Shown here piece by piece: positions 1 to 9,098 of a stretch of 64,000 nucleotides of DNA. The position numbers and the translations under genes were made by a program. The notes below the pieces were generated by a model. The model saw only the letters and a list, made by a program, of their open reading frames with translations, ran no database searches and had not been told where the DNA came from. Position 1 is the first letter of the stretch; each line of letters opens with the position of its first letter. The stretch spans positions 558,637 to 622,636 of the forward strand of contig NZ_LNYY01000021.1 in assembly GCF_001468005.1 (NCBI RefSeq), given 5' to 3'. The stretch is from Legionella steelei. GTDB taxonomy: Bacteria > Pseudomonadota > Gammaproteobacteria > Legionellales > Legionellaceae.

Positions 1-1350
1 GTAGTAGATAAGGGAGTTAATTTAAATTTCCGTGATAGTGAATCGATGAATAATGCCTATCTTGGCTTAAAGGAAAAAATTCCTGAACTCGTTTTCGTAA
101 AAAGTAAAACAGATAATGGAATTCTAGCCTCGATTTCTCCCGTCGAATTGAATAGTATGCGTCAAAACACCATTGAGCAAACAATGAGTATTTTACGCAA
201 TAGGGTTAATGAATTAGGTGTTGGTGAAGCGGTTGTACAACAACAAGGAGCAACCCGTGTTGCTGTTGACTTACCAGGAATTCAAGATGCGGCACGTGCG
301 AAGCAAATTCTTGGTGGTACTGCAACCCTGCAATTTTATTTAGTCGATCAGGATAATGATCCACAAATTGCAAAACAAACAGGAGCTATTCCCGTTAATG
401 ATAAATTGCTCATGATGGATGGGCATCCTATTTTGTTAAAAAGACAAGTAGTATTGAGTGGTGATTCAATTACCTCTGCAGTTTCCAGTTATGATCAGCA
501 AACAGCAACTCCAGCAGTACAAATACAACTTGGTGGGGGCGGTGAAAGTCTATTTACTAAAGTGACTCGCGAGAATATTGGCAAACGTATGGCTATTGTT
601 TATGTTGAAACCAAAAATAACATACAAATTGTCAATGGAGAGGAAAAAAGGATTACTCATAGAGAGGAGCGTGTTATTAGTGCTCCAGTAATCCAAAATG
701 CCTTAGGTAATAATTTCCAGATTACAGGTCTTGCTGACAGCAAAGAAGCAAGTAATTTGGCTTTATTACTCAGAGCTGGAGCGTTACCTGCGGCCATCTA
801 TCCAGTCGAAGAGCGCACAGTAGGTCCTTCCTTAGGTAAAGAAAATATTCGTAGAGGTATTGTTTCTTTACAAGTCGGTATGGGCTTAATTCTGATTTTG
901 ATGTTGGTCTATTATCGACTTTTTGGTCTCATTGCTAATATTGCGCTGTTGCTTAACTTGATATTGCTCTGTGCTTTATTGTCGGTTATCGATGCAACGC
1001 TCACGCTACCGGGTATCGCGGGAATTGTATTGACGGTAGGTATGGCTGTAGATGCTAACGTGCTGATTTATGAACGCATTCGAGAGGAGTTGCGCCATGG
1101 ATTATCACCACAAGCCGCGATTTACGCAGGGTATGAGCGTGCATTTTCTACCATTCTTGATGCGAACATCACTACATTAATCGTCGCCATCATTTTATTT
1201 GCTGTGGGTACAGGACCTGTACGTGGATTTGCGATAACCCTTTCTTTAGGGTTGCTCACCTCCATGCTCACAGGGATCACATATACCCGAGCAATTGTAA
1301 ATTGGTATTATGGTGGTAGGGCTGTTAAAAAATTATCTATTGGTATTTAA
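1..1350 (+). CDS. secD: Protein translocase subunit SecD (3' part; 5' end outside window)
   Basis: The frame is open from base 1, so this is the C-terminal 449 residues of SecD, whose family is about 620 residues long. SecD pairs with SecF in the inner membrane and uses the proton gradient to help SecYEG complete export. The visible part contains the end of the large periplasmic P1 domain and then about five membrane helices. The RND-type segment around 1015-1085 encodes GIAGIVLTVGMAVDANV followed by the conserved LIYERIREE. secF follows 12 bases downstream, the usual operon order. No frameshift or odd residue is visible. The identification is secure; only the start is missing. Confidence 0.97.
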   Translation, partial: VVDKGVNLNFRDSESMNNAYLGLKEKIPELVFVKSKTDNGILASISPVELNSMRQNTIEQTMSILRNRVNELGVGEAVVQQQGATRVAVDLPGIQDAARAKQILGGTATLQFYLVDQDNDPQIAKQTGAIPVNDKLLMMDGHPILLKRQVVLSGDSITSAVSSYDQQTATPAVQIQLGGGGESLFTKVTRENIGKRMAIVYVETKNNIQIVNGEEKRITHREERVISAPVIQNALGNNFQITGLADSKEASNLALLLRAGALPAAIYPVEERTVGPSLGKENIRRGIVSLQVGMGLILILMLVYYRLFGLIANIALLLNLILLCALLSVIDATLTLPGIAGIVLTVGMAVDANVLIYERIREELRHGLSPQAAIYAGYERAFSTILDANITTLIVAIILFAVGTGPVRGFAITLSLGLLTSMLTGITYTRAIVNWYYGGRAVKKLSIGI

Positions 1351-1362
1351 GGCGAGGCTCAG

Positions 1363-2280
1363 ATGGAATTTTTTAATCCAAATTCAAATGTGGACTTTAT
1401 GGGTGCTCGTCGTTGGACGGCAATATTCTCCATATTGATCTTTGTGGTTTCTATAGGTGCTTTAGCAATTCATGGCTTAAAGTGGGGGCTTGATTTTACT
1501 GGTGGAACTCAAATTGAAGTTTCTTATTCTACTGCTGCAGATTTACCCTTAATCAGAGAAAGTCTGAGTAAGGCAGGATTCAAAGAAGCGCAAGTTGTGA
1601 GCTATGGAACTTCTAAAGATGTATTAATCAGTATTGCTCCTCGAGAAGATAAAGAGCAAGCACGTTTGGTAGACCAAGTCATGGAAGCTCTTCCAGGTGC
1701 TACAAAACAAAGAGTTGATTTTGTTGGACCACAAGTTGGACAAGAGTTAGCAACTAAGGGTGCTTTGGCCGTTATTGTTTCTTTGTTAGCAACGATGATT
1801 TATATTGCCATGCGTTTTGAGTACCGACTCGCAGTAAGTTCTGCGGTGGCATTAGTTCATGACCCTGTCTTGATATTAGGTATTTTTGCTTTTTTCGGCA
1901 TTGAATTTGATTTGAAAGCACTGGCAGGATTATTGGCAGTAATTGGTTATTCTCTAAATGATACCATCGTAGTTTTTGATAGGGTACGTGAAAATTTTGT
2001 TAAGATACGTCGTGCCAATTCAATTGAAATTATGAATGTTTCGATTAACCAAACTTTATCACGAACGATTATGACCTCAACATTGACGCTTTTTGTCGTA
2101 CTTGCATTGTTTATCTATGGAGGCGAAGCAATACATGGATTTTCTTTGGCATTGATCATTGGTATTCTGATCGGTACATATTCTTCTATCTATGTTGCTG
2201 GCGCTTTAGCTGTAGCAATGGGACTTGATAGAAAAGACTTTATGCCAAGCCAACGCAAAGAAGTGGATAGCCGTCCATAA
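1363..2280 (+). CDS. secF: Protein translocase subunit SecF
   Basis: 305 residues, the normal length for SecF, partner of SecD in the accessory translocase of the inner membrane. An N-terminal helix is followed by the family signature GLDFTGGTQIEV near residues 45-56, a short periplasmic domain and five more helices. The conserved DRVRENF after GYSLNDTIVVF lies in the fourth helix region. The ATG has a good GAGG ribosome site (GGCGAGGCTCAG) a few bases upstream, and the gene starts 12 bases after secD, so the two are surely co-transcribed. Confidence 0.98.
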   Translation: MEFFNPNSNVDFMGARRWTAIFSILIFVVSIGALAIHGLKWGLDFTGGTQIEVSYSTAADLPLIRESLSKAGFKEAQVVSYGTSKDVLISIAPREDKEQARLVDQVMEALPGATKQRVDFVGPQVGQELATKGALAVIVSLLATMIYIAMRFEYRLAVSSAVALVHDPVLILGIFAFFGIEFDLKALAGLLAVIGYSLNDTIVVFDRVRENFVKIRRANSIEIMNVSINQTLSRTIMTSTLTLFVVLALFIYGGEAIHGFSLALIIGILIGTYSSIYVAGALAVAMGLDRKDFMPSQRKEVDSRP

Positions 2281-2322
2281 TCGGTAGTTTGTACCTAGCC
2301 GAGCACAGCTACATGCGACAAC

Positions 2323-2392
2323 GTAGGCTGGGCTGCTAAGTCCAGCATATAGCAATAATTCAGCAAACGCTGGGCTTAACAGCCCAGCCTAC
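2323..2392. repeat. Dispersed inverted repeat, GTAGGCTGGGCTG family
   Basis: Arms at 2323-2346 and 2369-2392 are inverted copies matching at about 22 of 24 positions, around a 22-base loop. It lies just after secF and before the convergent gene at 2428, so it could act as a bidirectional terminator, but it also looks like one of the chromosomal palindromic repeat families seen elsewhere in the window. Confidence 0.7.
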
Positions 2393-2427
2393 ACATGCGA
2401 CACACTGCTTTTTCCAAGACAATGGTT

Positions 2428-3822
2428 CTATATTGTTAATGCGCCACTTTCAACTTGTTCTGCCTCAGGATTATCTTGCTTTGGGGCTGAATCAGCTGAT
2501 TCGTGATTTTTTGTACGTGCTGCCTGTTGTTTCTTTAATTCTTCAATTACTTCTATAGAAACTTGTATAGGTTTTTGGGGTGTCTTTACTGCTACTTCGT
2601 CGTCAATTTCAATGCGAGCTTCACCTTCATGATCTTTTGTACGTGTTGCCAGTTGCTTCTTTAATTCCTCAATCACTTCTGCAGGAATTTGCATTGGTTT
2701 TTGGGGTTTTTGCACTTCTTCTCCTTCAATGCGTATTTCACCTGCCTCTGTTATTTCAAGAATTTTTTTAGTACATCCGTCAGGTAAGGTATTCTCTGGA
2801 ACTAACTGAATCGGTATGCCAGCAATTATTGGTGCTCCATCAGCAATACGTATTCCATCGATCGGAGCAAGTACAGGTGTTTTACTGTAATAATTACTTA
2901 TTAAGGAACAAACAGACCAAAGTAAATTGTATGCGGCATCGAAAGGGAAACCCACACCGATACCTACACCTTGACCTAAATATCCCGCTGCTGTTCCCAT
3001 AAGATGTGCCAAGCTGATTGTACAGAATGAAGTGAGAAGTCTTGTTGCAATGACCGGTGCGAAAAGGGCGACTCCGGTTGTGCCAGCAGGACTAAAAATT
3101 AATAACGTACTGCCTACTAGAGCAGTTAATTGGACTCTAGGAGATATTGCTGTGGTCGAGTTACTTACTCCCTCTGCTAATACCACCCCAACGGTTGCTC
3201 CTACATAGGTAAAAGCTGCGCCAAATAAAGGTTGTGTGAATGAAATAACAGGAAAGTTATTAATCTGATCTTTAGCTTCCTTTTTATGGCACATCTCTTT
3301 TAAAAACTCTGCAAACAGCTTCCACTCCTTTTCAGTAAATGGTTTACGACCATCTTTCTCTAATGCCACATTAGCATGATCAAATGCATGCGGTGTCTTA
3401 AGAAGCCGCTCAGCGGTCAAATAACAAGTTTCTTTGTCCTCATCGTCCATGTAATTTTCAGCAGTGACCCCCAAATTGTCTTCAATGATTCGGTATAAAG
3501 CGGAGTTTCGTTTTGAACTACCAATTTGAGATTGCACATGCAGGCATGCTGCAATCATAAAACGTTCTGCAATAATATACGCTTGTCGCTGGTATGGTGT
3601 TTTGATGTCTTCTTCGTGGAGTAAGTGTACTTTAAGTACGGCTTTTACTTTTTCTAAAAATGAAATTTGCTTGTTACGACTGACAACATCAGTTCCTCCA
3701 AAAAAAACAGGTGTCCCTATGATTGAAGGTTTTGCATTTAAATCTACTTTGCGTTCTTTTTCGTAATCTGAACGTACATGATCAAATTTTGCAATACATT
3801 TAGGTGCAAGAATAAAGTGCAT
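2428..3822 (-). CDS. Unknown membrane protein with a C-terminal tandem repeat
   Basis: 464 residues, no family recognised. The first 190 residues are soluble and charged. Residues about 195-310 hold three or four hydrophobic segments rich in Gly, Ala and Thr, compatible with membrane insertion. The tail (about 370-445) carries two imperfect copies of a unit of about 35 residues built on QKPMQIPAEVIEELKKQ followed by a basic TRTK/ARTK and an acidic linker. The ATG is preceded by a GGGGG-rich ribosome site. It stands alone, convergent with secF and divergent from the UbiA gene. A large protein with internal membrane pairs and a helical charged tail fits a secreted effector, but that is only an inference. 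Confidence 0.75.
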   Translation of the reverse strand: MHFILAPKCIAKFDHVRSDYEKERKVDLNAKPSIIGTPVFFGGTDVVSRNKQISFLEKVKAVLKVHLLHEEDIKTPYQRQAYIIAERFMIAACLHVQSQIGSSKRNSALYRIIEDNLGVTAENYMDDEDKETCYLTAERLLKTPHAFDHANVALEKDGRKPFTEKEWKLFAEFLKEMCHKKEAKDQINNFPVISFTQPLFGAAFTYVGATVGVVLAEGVSNSTTAISPRVQLTALVGSTLLIFSPAGTTGVALFAPVIATRLLTSFCTISLAHLMGTAAGYLGQGVGIGVGFPFDAAYNLLWSVCSLISNYYSKTPVLAPIDGIRIADGAPIIAGIPIQLVPENTLPDGCTKKILEITEAGEIRIEGEEVQKPQKPMQIPAEVIEELKKQLATRTKDHEGEARIEIDDEVAVKTPQKPIQVSIEVIEELKKQQAARTKNHESADSAPKQDNPEAEQVESGALTI

Positions 3823-4100
3823 AATATCCCCCGTCCATTGGCATATTTTTTTACGTGAATCACGTGAAATTCCTTTTTTGTATATTTTATCTTACTTCGT
3901 AATTGTATAAATGCAATGTTATTTGATTATTTTTTACTAAATTGTTTCAATATGTTGAAGGTTTTTACTATATTTAGCGATTAACCTGTTGAAATGATGC
4001 ATTTTTTCAGGATTGTGATACTTTTAACTTAATGACGAGAGTTATTGTATGTTGTGGGTAGTACATAGTGGTGTAACTTGGATGAGGCGAGGTCATAACT

Positions 4101-5063
4101 TTGGTTCTGGCAGATGCAACGTTTCAGGACTATGCTTTACTTCACCCAGGCTGCATTTTTATGGGAACAGATAAGGTGAATGAATTGATGAATGATGTGA
4201 GGAATGTGAGCTTCATGGAAAGACTGAAACATTTATTTCTGCTTCTGCGAGTGTCTCACTGGGCCAAAGCAGCCTTCGTGATGTTGGGATTTTGCTATAC
4301 ACCTACGCCTGGATATTTTATACCTGCGCTCCTTGCTTCTTTAGCTTTTTGTCTGATTGCGAGTGCTGTTTATATATATAATGATATTGAAGATAGAGAC
4401 GAAGACAGTTTACATCCCCATAAGCGACATAGGCCTTTAGCTAGTGAGAAAGTTTCTGTATCTGAAGCGATTTTTATGCTGTTTTTATTGTTACTCACAG
4501 GCCTTACTTTGGGATGGTTGATTTCTAAGAACCTGGCTATTATTCTCTGCATATACTTAGTGATTAATGTCGCATATAACCATGTATTCAAACTCATCCC
4601 TATTGTCGATGTGCTTTGTATTGCTGCGGGATTTATGCTGCGAGTATTGGCGGGAACTTTAGGCATTGGTTTATCTATTTCTACTTGGTTAATTGTTGCC
4701 GCAACCTTACTTAGCCTCTTTATTGCTTTAAATAAACGACGAATGGAAATGCAGTTAGGATTAAAACATGCTACGCGCAAGGTATTGAAGAAATATAATC
4801 CTTTAGCACTTCATTGGTTGATTGTAGTGATTGGTTTTAGCAGTTTCATTACTTATGTTTTCTATATTATTTACGCGCAAGATGAGTCATTTTATTTTAT
4901 GCTCACAGTACCTTTTGCAGCAATTGCATTGTGGCGTTTCGCTTGGTTGGCAATGCGAGATATCGAAAATGATGATCCAGTAATTGTTTTTCTAAGTGAT
5001 CGGCTGTCACGAATTAATCTTTGGTGTTTTGTCGTCTTGACCTTTATGGCTTTAGCTCAATGA
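4101..5063 (+). CDS. UbiA-family prenyltransferase, decaprenyl-phosphate phosphoribosyltransferase-like
   Basis: 320 residues from a TTG start that has a GAGG site 8 bases upstream; ATG codons at 4161 and 4188 are in-frame alternatives. The UbiA aspartate motif NDIEDRDED (residues 94-102) is followed by HPHKRHRP (105-112). That HPxKRxRP signature is typical of DPPR synthase (mycobacterial Rv3806c/UbiA), which moves phosphoribose from PRPP to polyprenyl phosphate, rather than of quinone prenyltransferases. A second motif region with GFMLRVLAG follows near residue 177, and eight or nine helices are predictable. The stop overlaps the ATG of the next gene (ATGA at 5060-5063), so translation is probably coupled. 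It likely supplies a lipid-linked pentose donor. Confidence 0.85.
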   Translation: MVLADATFQDYALLHPGCIFMGTDKVNELMNDVRNVSFMERLKHLFLLLRVSHWAKAAFVMLGFCYTPTPGYFIPALLASLAFCLIASAVYIYNDIEDRDEDSLHPHKRHRPLASEKVSVSEAIFMLFLLLLTGLTLGWLISKNLAIILCIYLVINVAYNHVFKLIPIVDVLCIAAGFMLRVLAGTLGIGLSISTWLIVAATLLSLFIALNKRRMEMQLGLKHATRKVLKKYNPLALHWLIVVIGFSSFITYVFYIIYAQDESFYFMLTVPFAAIALWRFAWLAMRDIENDDPVIVFLSDRLSRINLWCFVVLTFMALAQ

Positions 5064-6592
5064 AACCTGGGTTTCGCTGGTATGATGGCATTCTGATTTT
5101 ATTGTTTTTCTATCTACTTGTTTTGCAAGTACAAGCGATCTGGCCGTTGACCATTGATGATATGTATATCTCACTGCGTTATGCCAAACATTGGGCGGCT
5201 GGAGAGGGGATTTTGTGGAATTTAGATGCACCTCCAGTGGAGGGTTATTCTAATTTTAGCTTTGTTGCCCTAGGGGCTTTAACGCTTCTCTTTAATGGTA
5301 ATCCCGTTGTTGTTTTAAAAATGGCAGGATTTTTAGGCCTTCTTATTACCTGTTTTTTTATTTACTTAATTAGTCGTTTTTGGTTTTCTCAGCGTGAATC
5401 ACTTTTGCCTTGTGTTGGACTGCTACTCTATAAAGGACAAATTATATGGGCAACCAGTGGTTTGGAAACAACGGTATACGAAGCACTTCTGTGTGGCGCC
5501 GTATATTGTTGTTTTAGAGGAATGGGATACCGTTTTTTTCCTAATCCACGAGGGGCTGCAGTAAATACGTATTTTATATGTGCTGGGGCTTTGCTCACAC
5601 TTGCAGGAATGACGCGACCAGAGGCTCCTGCATTTATGATTTTGTTTTTTATTTTAATGTGTTGGGACAGACCTCAGAAAGAGATAAAACGCTATCGATA
5701 TGGGATTTTGCTTTTTTGTGTCACGCTTGTAGTATTCTATGGGCCTTATTTTTTTTGGCGCCTGATTTATTTTGGATTCCTGTTCCCCAATTCAGTGTAT
5801 TGCAAAGGATTATCCAAAACATTTACCTTTTCTTTGGGGCTTCATTATTTCAAATTGATTTGGCCTTTAGCGCTTTTAGCTTTGCCGGCTTGTGTTAAGG
5901 CAAAAGATAAACGGCATTATTTTTTATGGTTACCCAGTCTTATCTATCTTATTCTGTTGCTTGATTCTGATCCTGTTGTCGCTTTTGAAAATCGACTTTT
6001 TTTACCTGCTTTTGCTTTACTTCTTCCTTTGGTTGTTCAAGGAATTAACATATTAGGGTATGTGCTCCGACAAAAAAGAGATTCTATTTTTGCATTATTT
6101 TTTTATTTAGGCACGTTGACCATTCTATTTCTTTTAATTCCCAAAATGAGCTTGGCAGATTATCGCTATTTTAGCCAAAACCCAGTTAAGGGTGAGCTGT
6201 TGCGCAGTAGGGTAGTGGGTTGGTTAAATAGCCATGCTTCTAGCAGAGATTGGGTGGTTTTAGCGGATAGCGGGTTGATTCCTTATGCCAGTGATTTGAA
6301 TTTTATTGATTCATATTGCCTCAATAATTTAGCAATGGCCCACTACCCTACGCAGCAGATGTATAAGCACTTTTGTGAAGAAATTTGGCAGGAAAAGCCA
6401 AAAATTATCATTTTAACCTCGCTGATTAAACAAGGAAAGGTAATCTACACGCCAAGTGATGCGTGTTTGAAAACAATGTTGGATAAATATAACTATAAAT
6501 TAAGTACAACTTTTATAAGTAACAATATCGATTCGACTTATCGCTATGAGGTCTATGAAAAGCCATTTATTTTTCCATCAGAAATTAGGTAG
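5060..6592 (+). CDS. Polytopic membrane glycosyltransferase, AftB (GT89)-like
   Basis: 510 residues starting at the ATG that overlaps the stop of the UbiA gene. The first loop after helix 1 carries adjacent aspartates (residues 33-34) in LTIDDMYISLRYA, then VEGYSNF (60-66) and GLETT (134-138). This arrangement is that of AftB-type GT-C arabinofuranosyltransferases, which use polyprenyl-phospho-sugars on the periplasmic face. About ten hydrophobic helices are followed by a soluble C-terminal domain from about residue 370. Coupling with a DPPR-synthase-like gene supports use of a polyprenyl-phospho-pentose. The acceptor is unknown: lipopolysaccharide, a glycoprotein and pili are all possible. 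Confidence 0.8.
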   Translation: MKPGFRWYDGILILLFFYLLVLQVQAIWPLTIDDMYISLRYAKHWAAGEGILWNLDAPPVEGYSNFSFVALGALTLLFNGNPVVVLKMAGFLGLLITCFFIYLISRFWFSQRESLLPCVGLLLYKGQIIWATSGLETTVYEALLCGAVYCCFRGMGYRFFPNPRGAAVNTYFICAGALLTLAGMTRPEAPAFMILFFILMCWDRPQKEIKRYRYGILLFCVTLVVFYGPYFFWRLIYFGFLFPNSVYCKGLSKTFTFSLGLHYFKLIWPLALLALPACVKAKDKRHYFLWLPSLIYLILLLDSDPVVAFENRLFLPAFALLLPLVVQGINILGYVLRQKRDSIFALFFYLGTLTILFLLIPKMSLADYRYFSQNPVKGELLRSRVVGWLNSHASSRDWVVLADSGLIPYASDLNFIDSYCLNNLAMAHYPTQQMYKHFCEEIWQEKPKIIILTSLIKQGKVIYTPSDACLKTMLDKYNYKLSTTFISNNIDSTYRYEVYEKPFIFPSEIR

Positions 6593-6694
6593 TTTTAGGC
6601 TAAGGTTTTCCAGTTGTTATGCTTTTTTGTGTGATATACGCAAAATATAGTGTACTATTCCTATAGTAATAAAAAATGGGTGAAGGACTCTCGT

Positions 6695-8566
6695 ATGATA
6701 CAAAAGATGTCAGTATTTTTTCAAAAATTGTATAAAAAACTACCTGTTCTTTTGTGTGATTTATTTGCTATTCCCGTAGCATGGTTTGCTGCATATTGGT
6801 TGCGATATAATATGCAACCCTTTCCTAAAATGTTGAGTTCGACTCATCCGATTATTGCTTTAACTCTATTAACCGCAATTCAAATGGTTTGTTTTTTTTA
6901 TTTTAAAACATATCGTGGCTTGTGGCGCTTTTTTTCATTAAACGATGTAGTGCGAATTTTAAAGGCGACATTGACGGCGACCGTGTTAGGAATTCCTCTT
7001 TTATATGTGGTGTCCATACTTCACGAAGTTCCCCGCTCTGTATTTCCCTTATATTGCCTGATTTTAACAACTATTCTTTGTAGCTGTAGAATGTTTCGAA
7101 GAATTTATTGGGATAAGCAAGCGAGTGGTAATAAAACAACTGAAATAAAACGAGTACTTATCATCGGAGCAGGTATGGCTGGCGAGAGCCTTGCACGTGA
7201 TTTAAAACGCTCCAAGCAATACACTCCTGTGGGTTTTATTGATGATAACCTAGCAAAACGTGGTTTGGACGTTCATGGAGTACCTGTTTTAGGTACTACG
7301 AGTCAAATTGCTAAACGCGTCAATGATTATACGATTGATTTGATCTTTATTGCTATTCCATCAGCCAGTTCGTCTGTTATGCGACGCATTGTAACGTGTT
7401 GTGAAGAAAGCAAAACTCCATTTAGAACACTTCCAAGTCTTAATGCTTTAGCTTCTGGACGAGTGGAGGTCAACGCGCTAAGACCGGTTAATATAGAAGA
7501 TTTGTTAGGGAGAGACCAAGTTAGCTTGCAATGGGATAAGTTAACGGCTGGTATTGTTGGCAAACGAGTATTGGTTACTGGTGGGGGCGGATCAATTGGA
7601 TCGGAGCTGTGTCGACAGATTTTAGCTCTTAAGCCCAAGTGTCTGGCAATCATCGAAAACAGTGAATTCAATCTGTATCAAATTGAACTTGAATTAACGC
7701 AAAGTTTTCCAGATATTCCTATGGAATTCATATTGATGAGTGTTACTGATGAAGTCGCAATCAATCATTTTTTTGTGAATTTTCAACCAGAAATTGTATT
7801 TCATGCTGCTGCTTATAAGCATGTTCCTCTTTTACAGAATCAAATTCGTATCGCGGTTATGAATAATGTACTCGGAACTCAAATTGTTGCGAAAGCGAGT
7901 GTGTCTGTTAATGTCGGAAAATTTATTCTGATTTCAACTGATAAAGCAGTCAATCCAACCAACATTATGGGGACTACCAAGCGTGTGGCTGAGATTTATT
8001 GTCAGAACTTAGACGGTAGGACTCAGACTCAATTCATTACGGTTCGCTTTGGAAATGTTTTAGGCTCAGCTGGAAGTGTGGTTCCATTATTTCAAAAGCA
8101 ATTACAAAGCGGTGGTCCGATCAAAGTAACGCATCCAGACATGCAGCGGTACTTTATGACAATACCCGAAGCAAGTCAGCTAATTTTACAAGCTATGGTT
8201 AATGGAAAAGGCGGAGAAATTTTTGTTTTGGATATGGGAGAGCCTGTTAAAATCAGTTATTTAGCAGAGCAAATGATTCGCTTGGCTGGGAAAGAACCTG
8301 GAAAAGACATTATGATCGAATATACAGGACTACGCCCAGGAGAAAAATTATATGAAGAATTGTTTCATGAATCAGAGCAATTGGCTTCAACAGAACATGA
8401 AAAATTATTCAAGGCGAAATTCCGCGAGCTTAATTGGGAAGAATTAATCCAAACAATGCGCTTGTTGCATTCAGCATGTGAGGAAAATCAGGATGATGAG
8501 TTATTCATTTTATTGAAAAGTTTAGTTCCTGAATTAAATACAACGAGTGCTGTGCCCATATCCTAA
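6695..8566 (+). CDS. Membrane-anchored nucleotide-sugar 4,6-dehydratase, WbpM/PglF/CapD family
   Basis: 623 residues from the ATG at 6695, chosen because AAGGA lies 7 bases upstream; an in-frame GTG at 6650 lacks such a site. Four N-terminal helices (about residues 15-140) are followed by two Rossmann domains: GAGMAGE near residue 157 and GGGGSIGSE near 296. The active-site segment TDKAVNPTNIMGTTK near 416 has methionine where ordinary SDRs have the catalytic tyrosine, as in the PglF/WbpM/FlaA1 group. These enzymes remove water from UDP-HexNAc to begin the synthesis of rare sugars such as QuiNAc or bacillosamine for surface polysaccharide or glycoprotein. The gene follows the glycosyltransferase by about 100 bases and is probably in the same envelope-sugar group. 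Confidence 0.93.
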   Translation: MIQKMSVFFQKLYKKLPVLLCDLFAIPVAWFAAYWLRYNMQPFPKMLSSTHPIIALTLLTAIQMVCFFYFKTYRGLWRFFSLNDVVRILKATLTATVLGIPLLYVVSILHEVPRSVFPLYCLILTTILCSCRMFRRIYWDKQASGNKTTEIKRVLIIGAGMAGESLARDLKRSKQYTPVGFIDDNLAKRGLDVHGVPVLGTTSQIAKRVNDYTIDLIFIAIPSASSSVMRRIVTCCEESKTPFRTLPSLNALASGRVEVNALRPVNIEDLLGRDQVSLQWDKLTAGIVGKRVLVTGGGGSIGSELCRQILALKPKCLAIIENSEFNLYQIELELTQSFPDIPMEFILMSVTDEVAINHFFVNFQPEIVFHAAAYKHVPLLQNQIRIAVMNNVLGTQIVAKASVSVNVGKFILISTDKAVNPTNIMGTTKRVAEIYCQNLDGRTQTQFITVRFGNVLGSAGSVVPLFQKQLQSGGPIKVTHPDMQRYFMTIPEASQLILQAMVNGKGGEIFVLDMGEPVKISYLAEQMIRLAGKEPGKDIMIEYTGLRPGEKLYEELFHESEQLASTEHEKLFKAKFRELNWEELIQTMRLLHSACEENQDDELFILLKSLVPELNTTSAVPIS

Positions 8567-8627
8567 TTGGCTTATGGGTTTAGTTGTGTTTCATTGTACT
8601 CATTTATTGAAGAAGAGGTTTTTCAAG

Positions 8628-8963
8628 ATGATTGTTACTTATGATGATTTTGCCAAAATAGAGTTGCGATCCGGTACAGTGGTTAAGGTTGAAGAGTTTC
8701 CTCGAGCAAAGAAACCTGCCTATAAAGTTTGGGTGGATTTTGGTCAGGATATCGGTATATTGCAAACCTCAGCTCAAGTTACTGTACATTATACGCCAGA
8801 AACATTATTAGGCCGTTCCGTGGTTGGATGTGTCAACTTAGGCGAAAAAAATATCGCAGGCTTCACTTCTCAATTTTTATTAGTTGGATTCTCTGATGCT
8901 AATGGCGCCATCTGTCTCATAACAACTGATCTTAAAGTTCCCAATGGGGAAAAGTTGCATTAA
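8628..8963 (+). CDS. csaA: CsaA-like tRNA-binding domain protein
   Basis: 111 residues, the length of CsaA, a stand-alone EMAP/tRNA-binding OB-fold protein proposed to act as an export chaperone or to bind tRNA. The sequence opens with YDDFAKIELRSGTVVKVEEF and includes RAKKPAYKVWVDFG and the family ending LTTDLKVPNGEKLH. The start at 8628 is fixed by homology and by AAGAGG about 9 bases upstream; reading from 8547 would add an unrelated segment overlapping the previous gene. Confidence 0.92.
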   Translation: MIVTYDDFAKIELRSGTVVKVEEFPRAKKPAYKVWVDFGQDIGILQTSAQVTVHYTPETLLGRSVVGCVNLGEKNIAGFTSQFLLVGFSDANGAICLITTDLKVPNGEKLH

Positions 8964-8996
8964 TTTCAGATCAATGGCATTTGTAGAGATATAAAC

Positions 8997-9091
8997 ATGT
9001 AGCCTGGGTGAAGCACAGCGTAACCTGGGATAGAGAGCTTGTTCATGCTTCTTATAATCCTGGGTTACGCTGCGCTTCACCCAGGCTACAT
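8997..9091. repeat. Dispersed inverted repeat, ATGTAGCCTGGGTGAAGC family
   Basis: Arms at 8997-9030 and 9058-9091 are near-perfect inverted copies of 34 bases around a 27-base centre. It fills the gap between the convergent csaA and permease genes. A partial unit of the same family is at 39730-39763. Confidence 0.85.
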
Positions 9092-9098
9092 ACTACTA

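Noticed and set aside
7327-7671. Minus-strand frame inside the dehydratase gene
   Set aside because: Shadow of a well-supported gene on the other strand.
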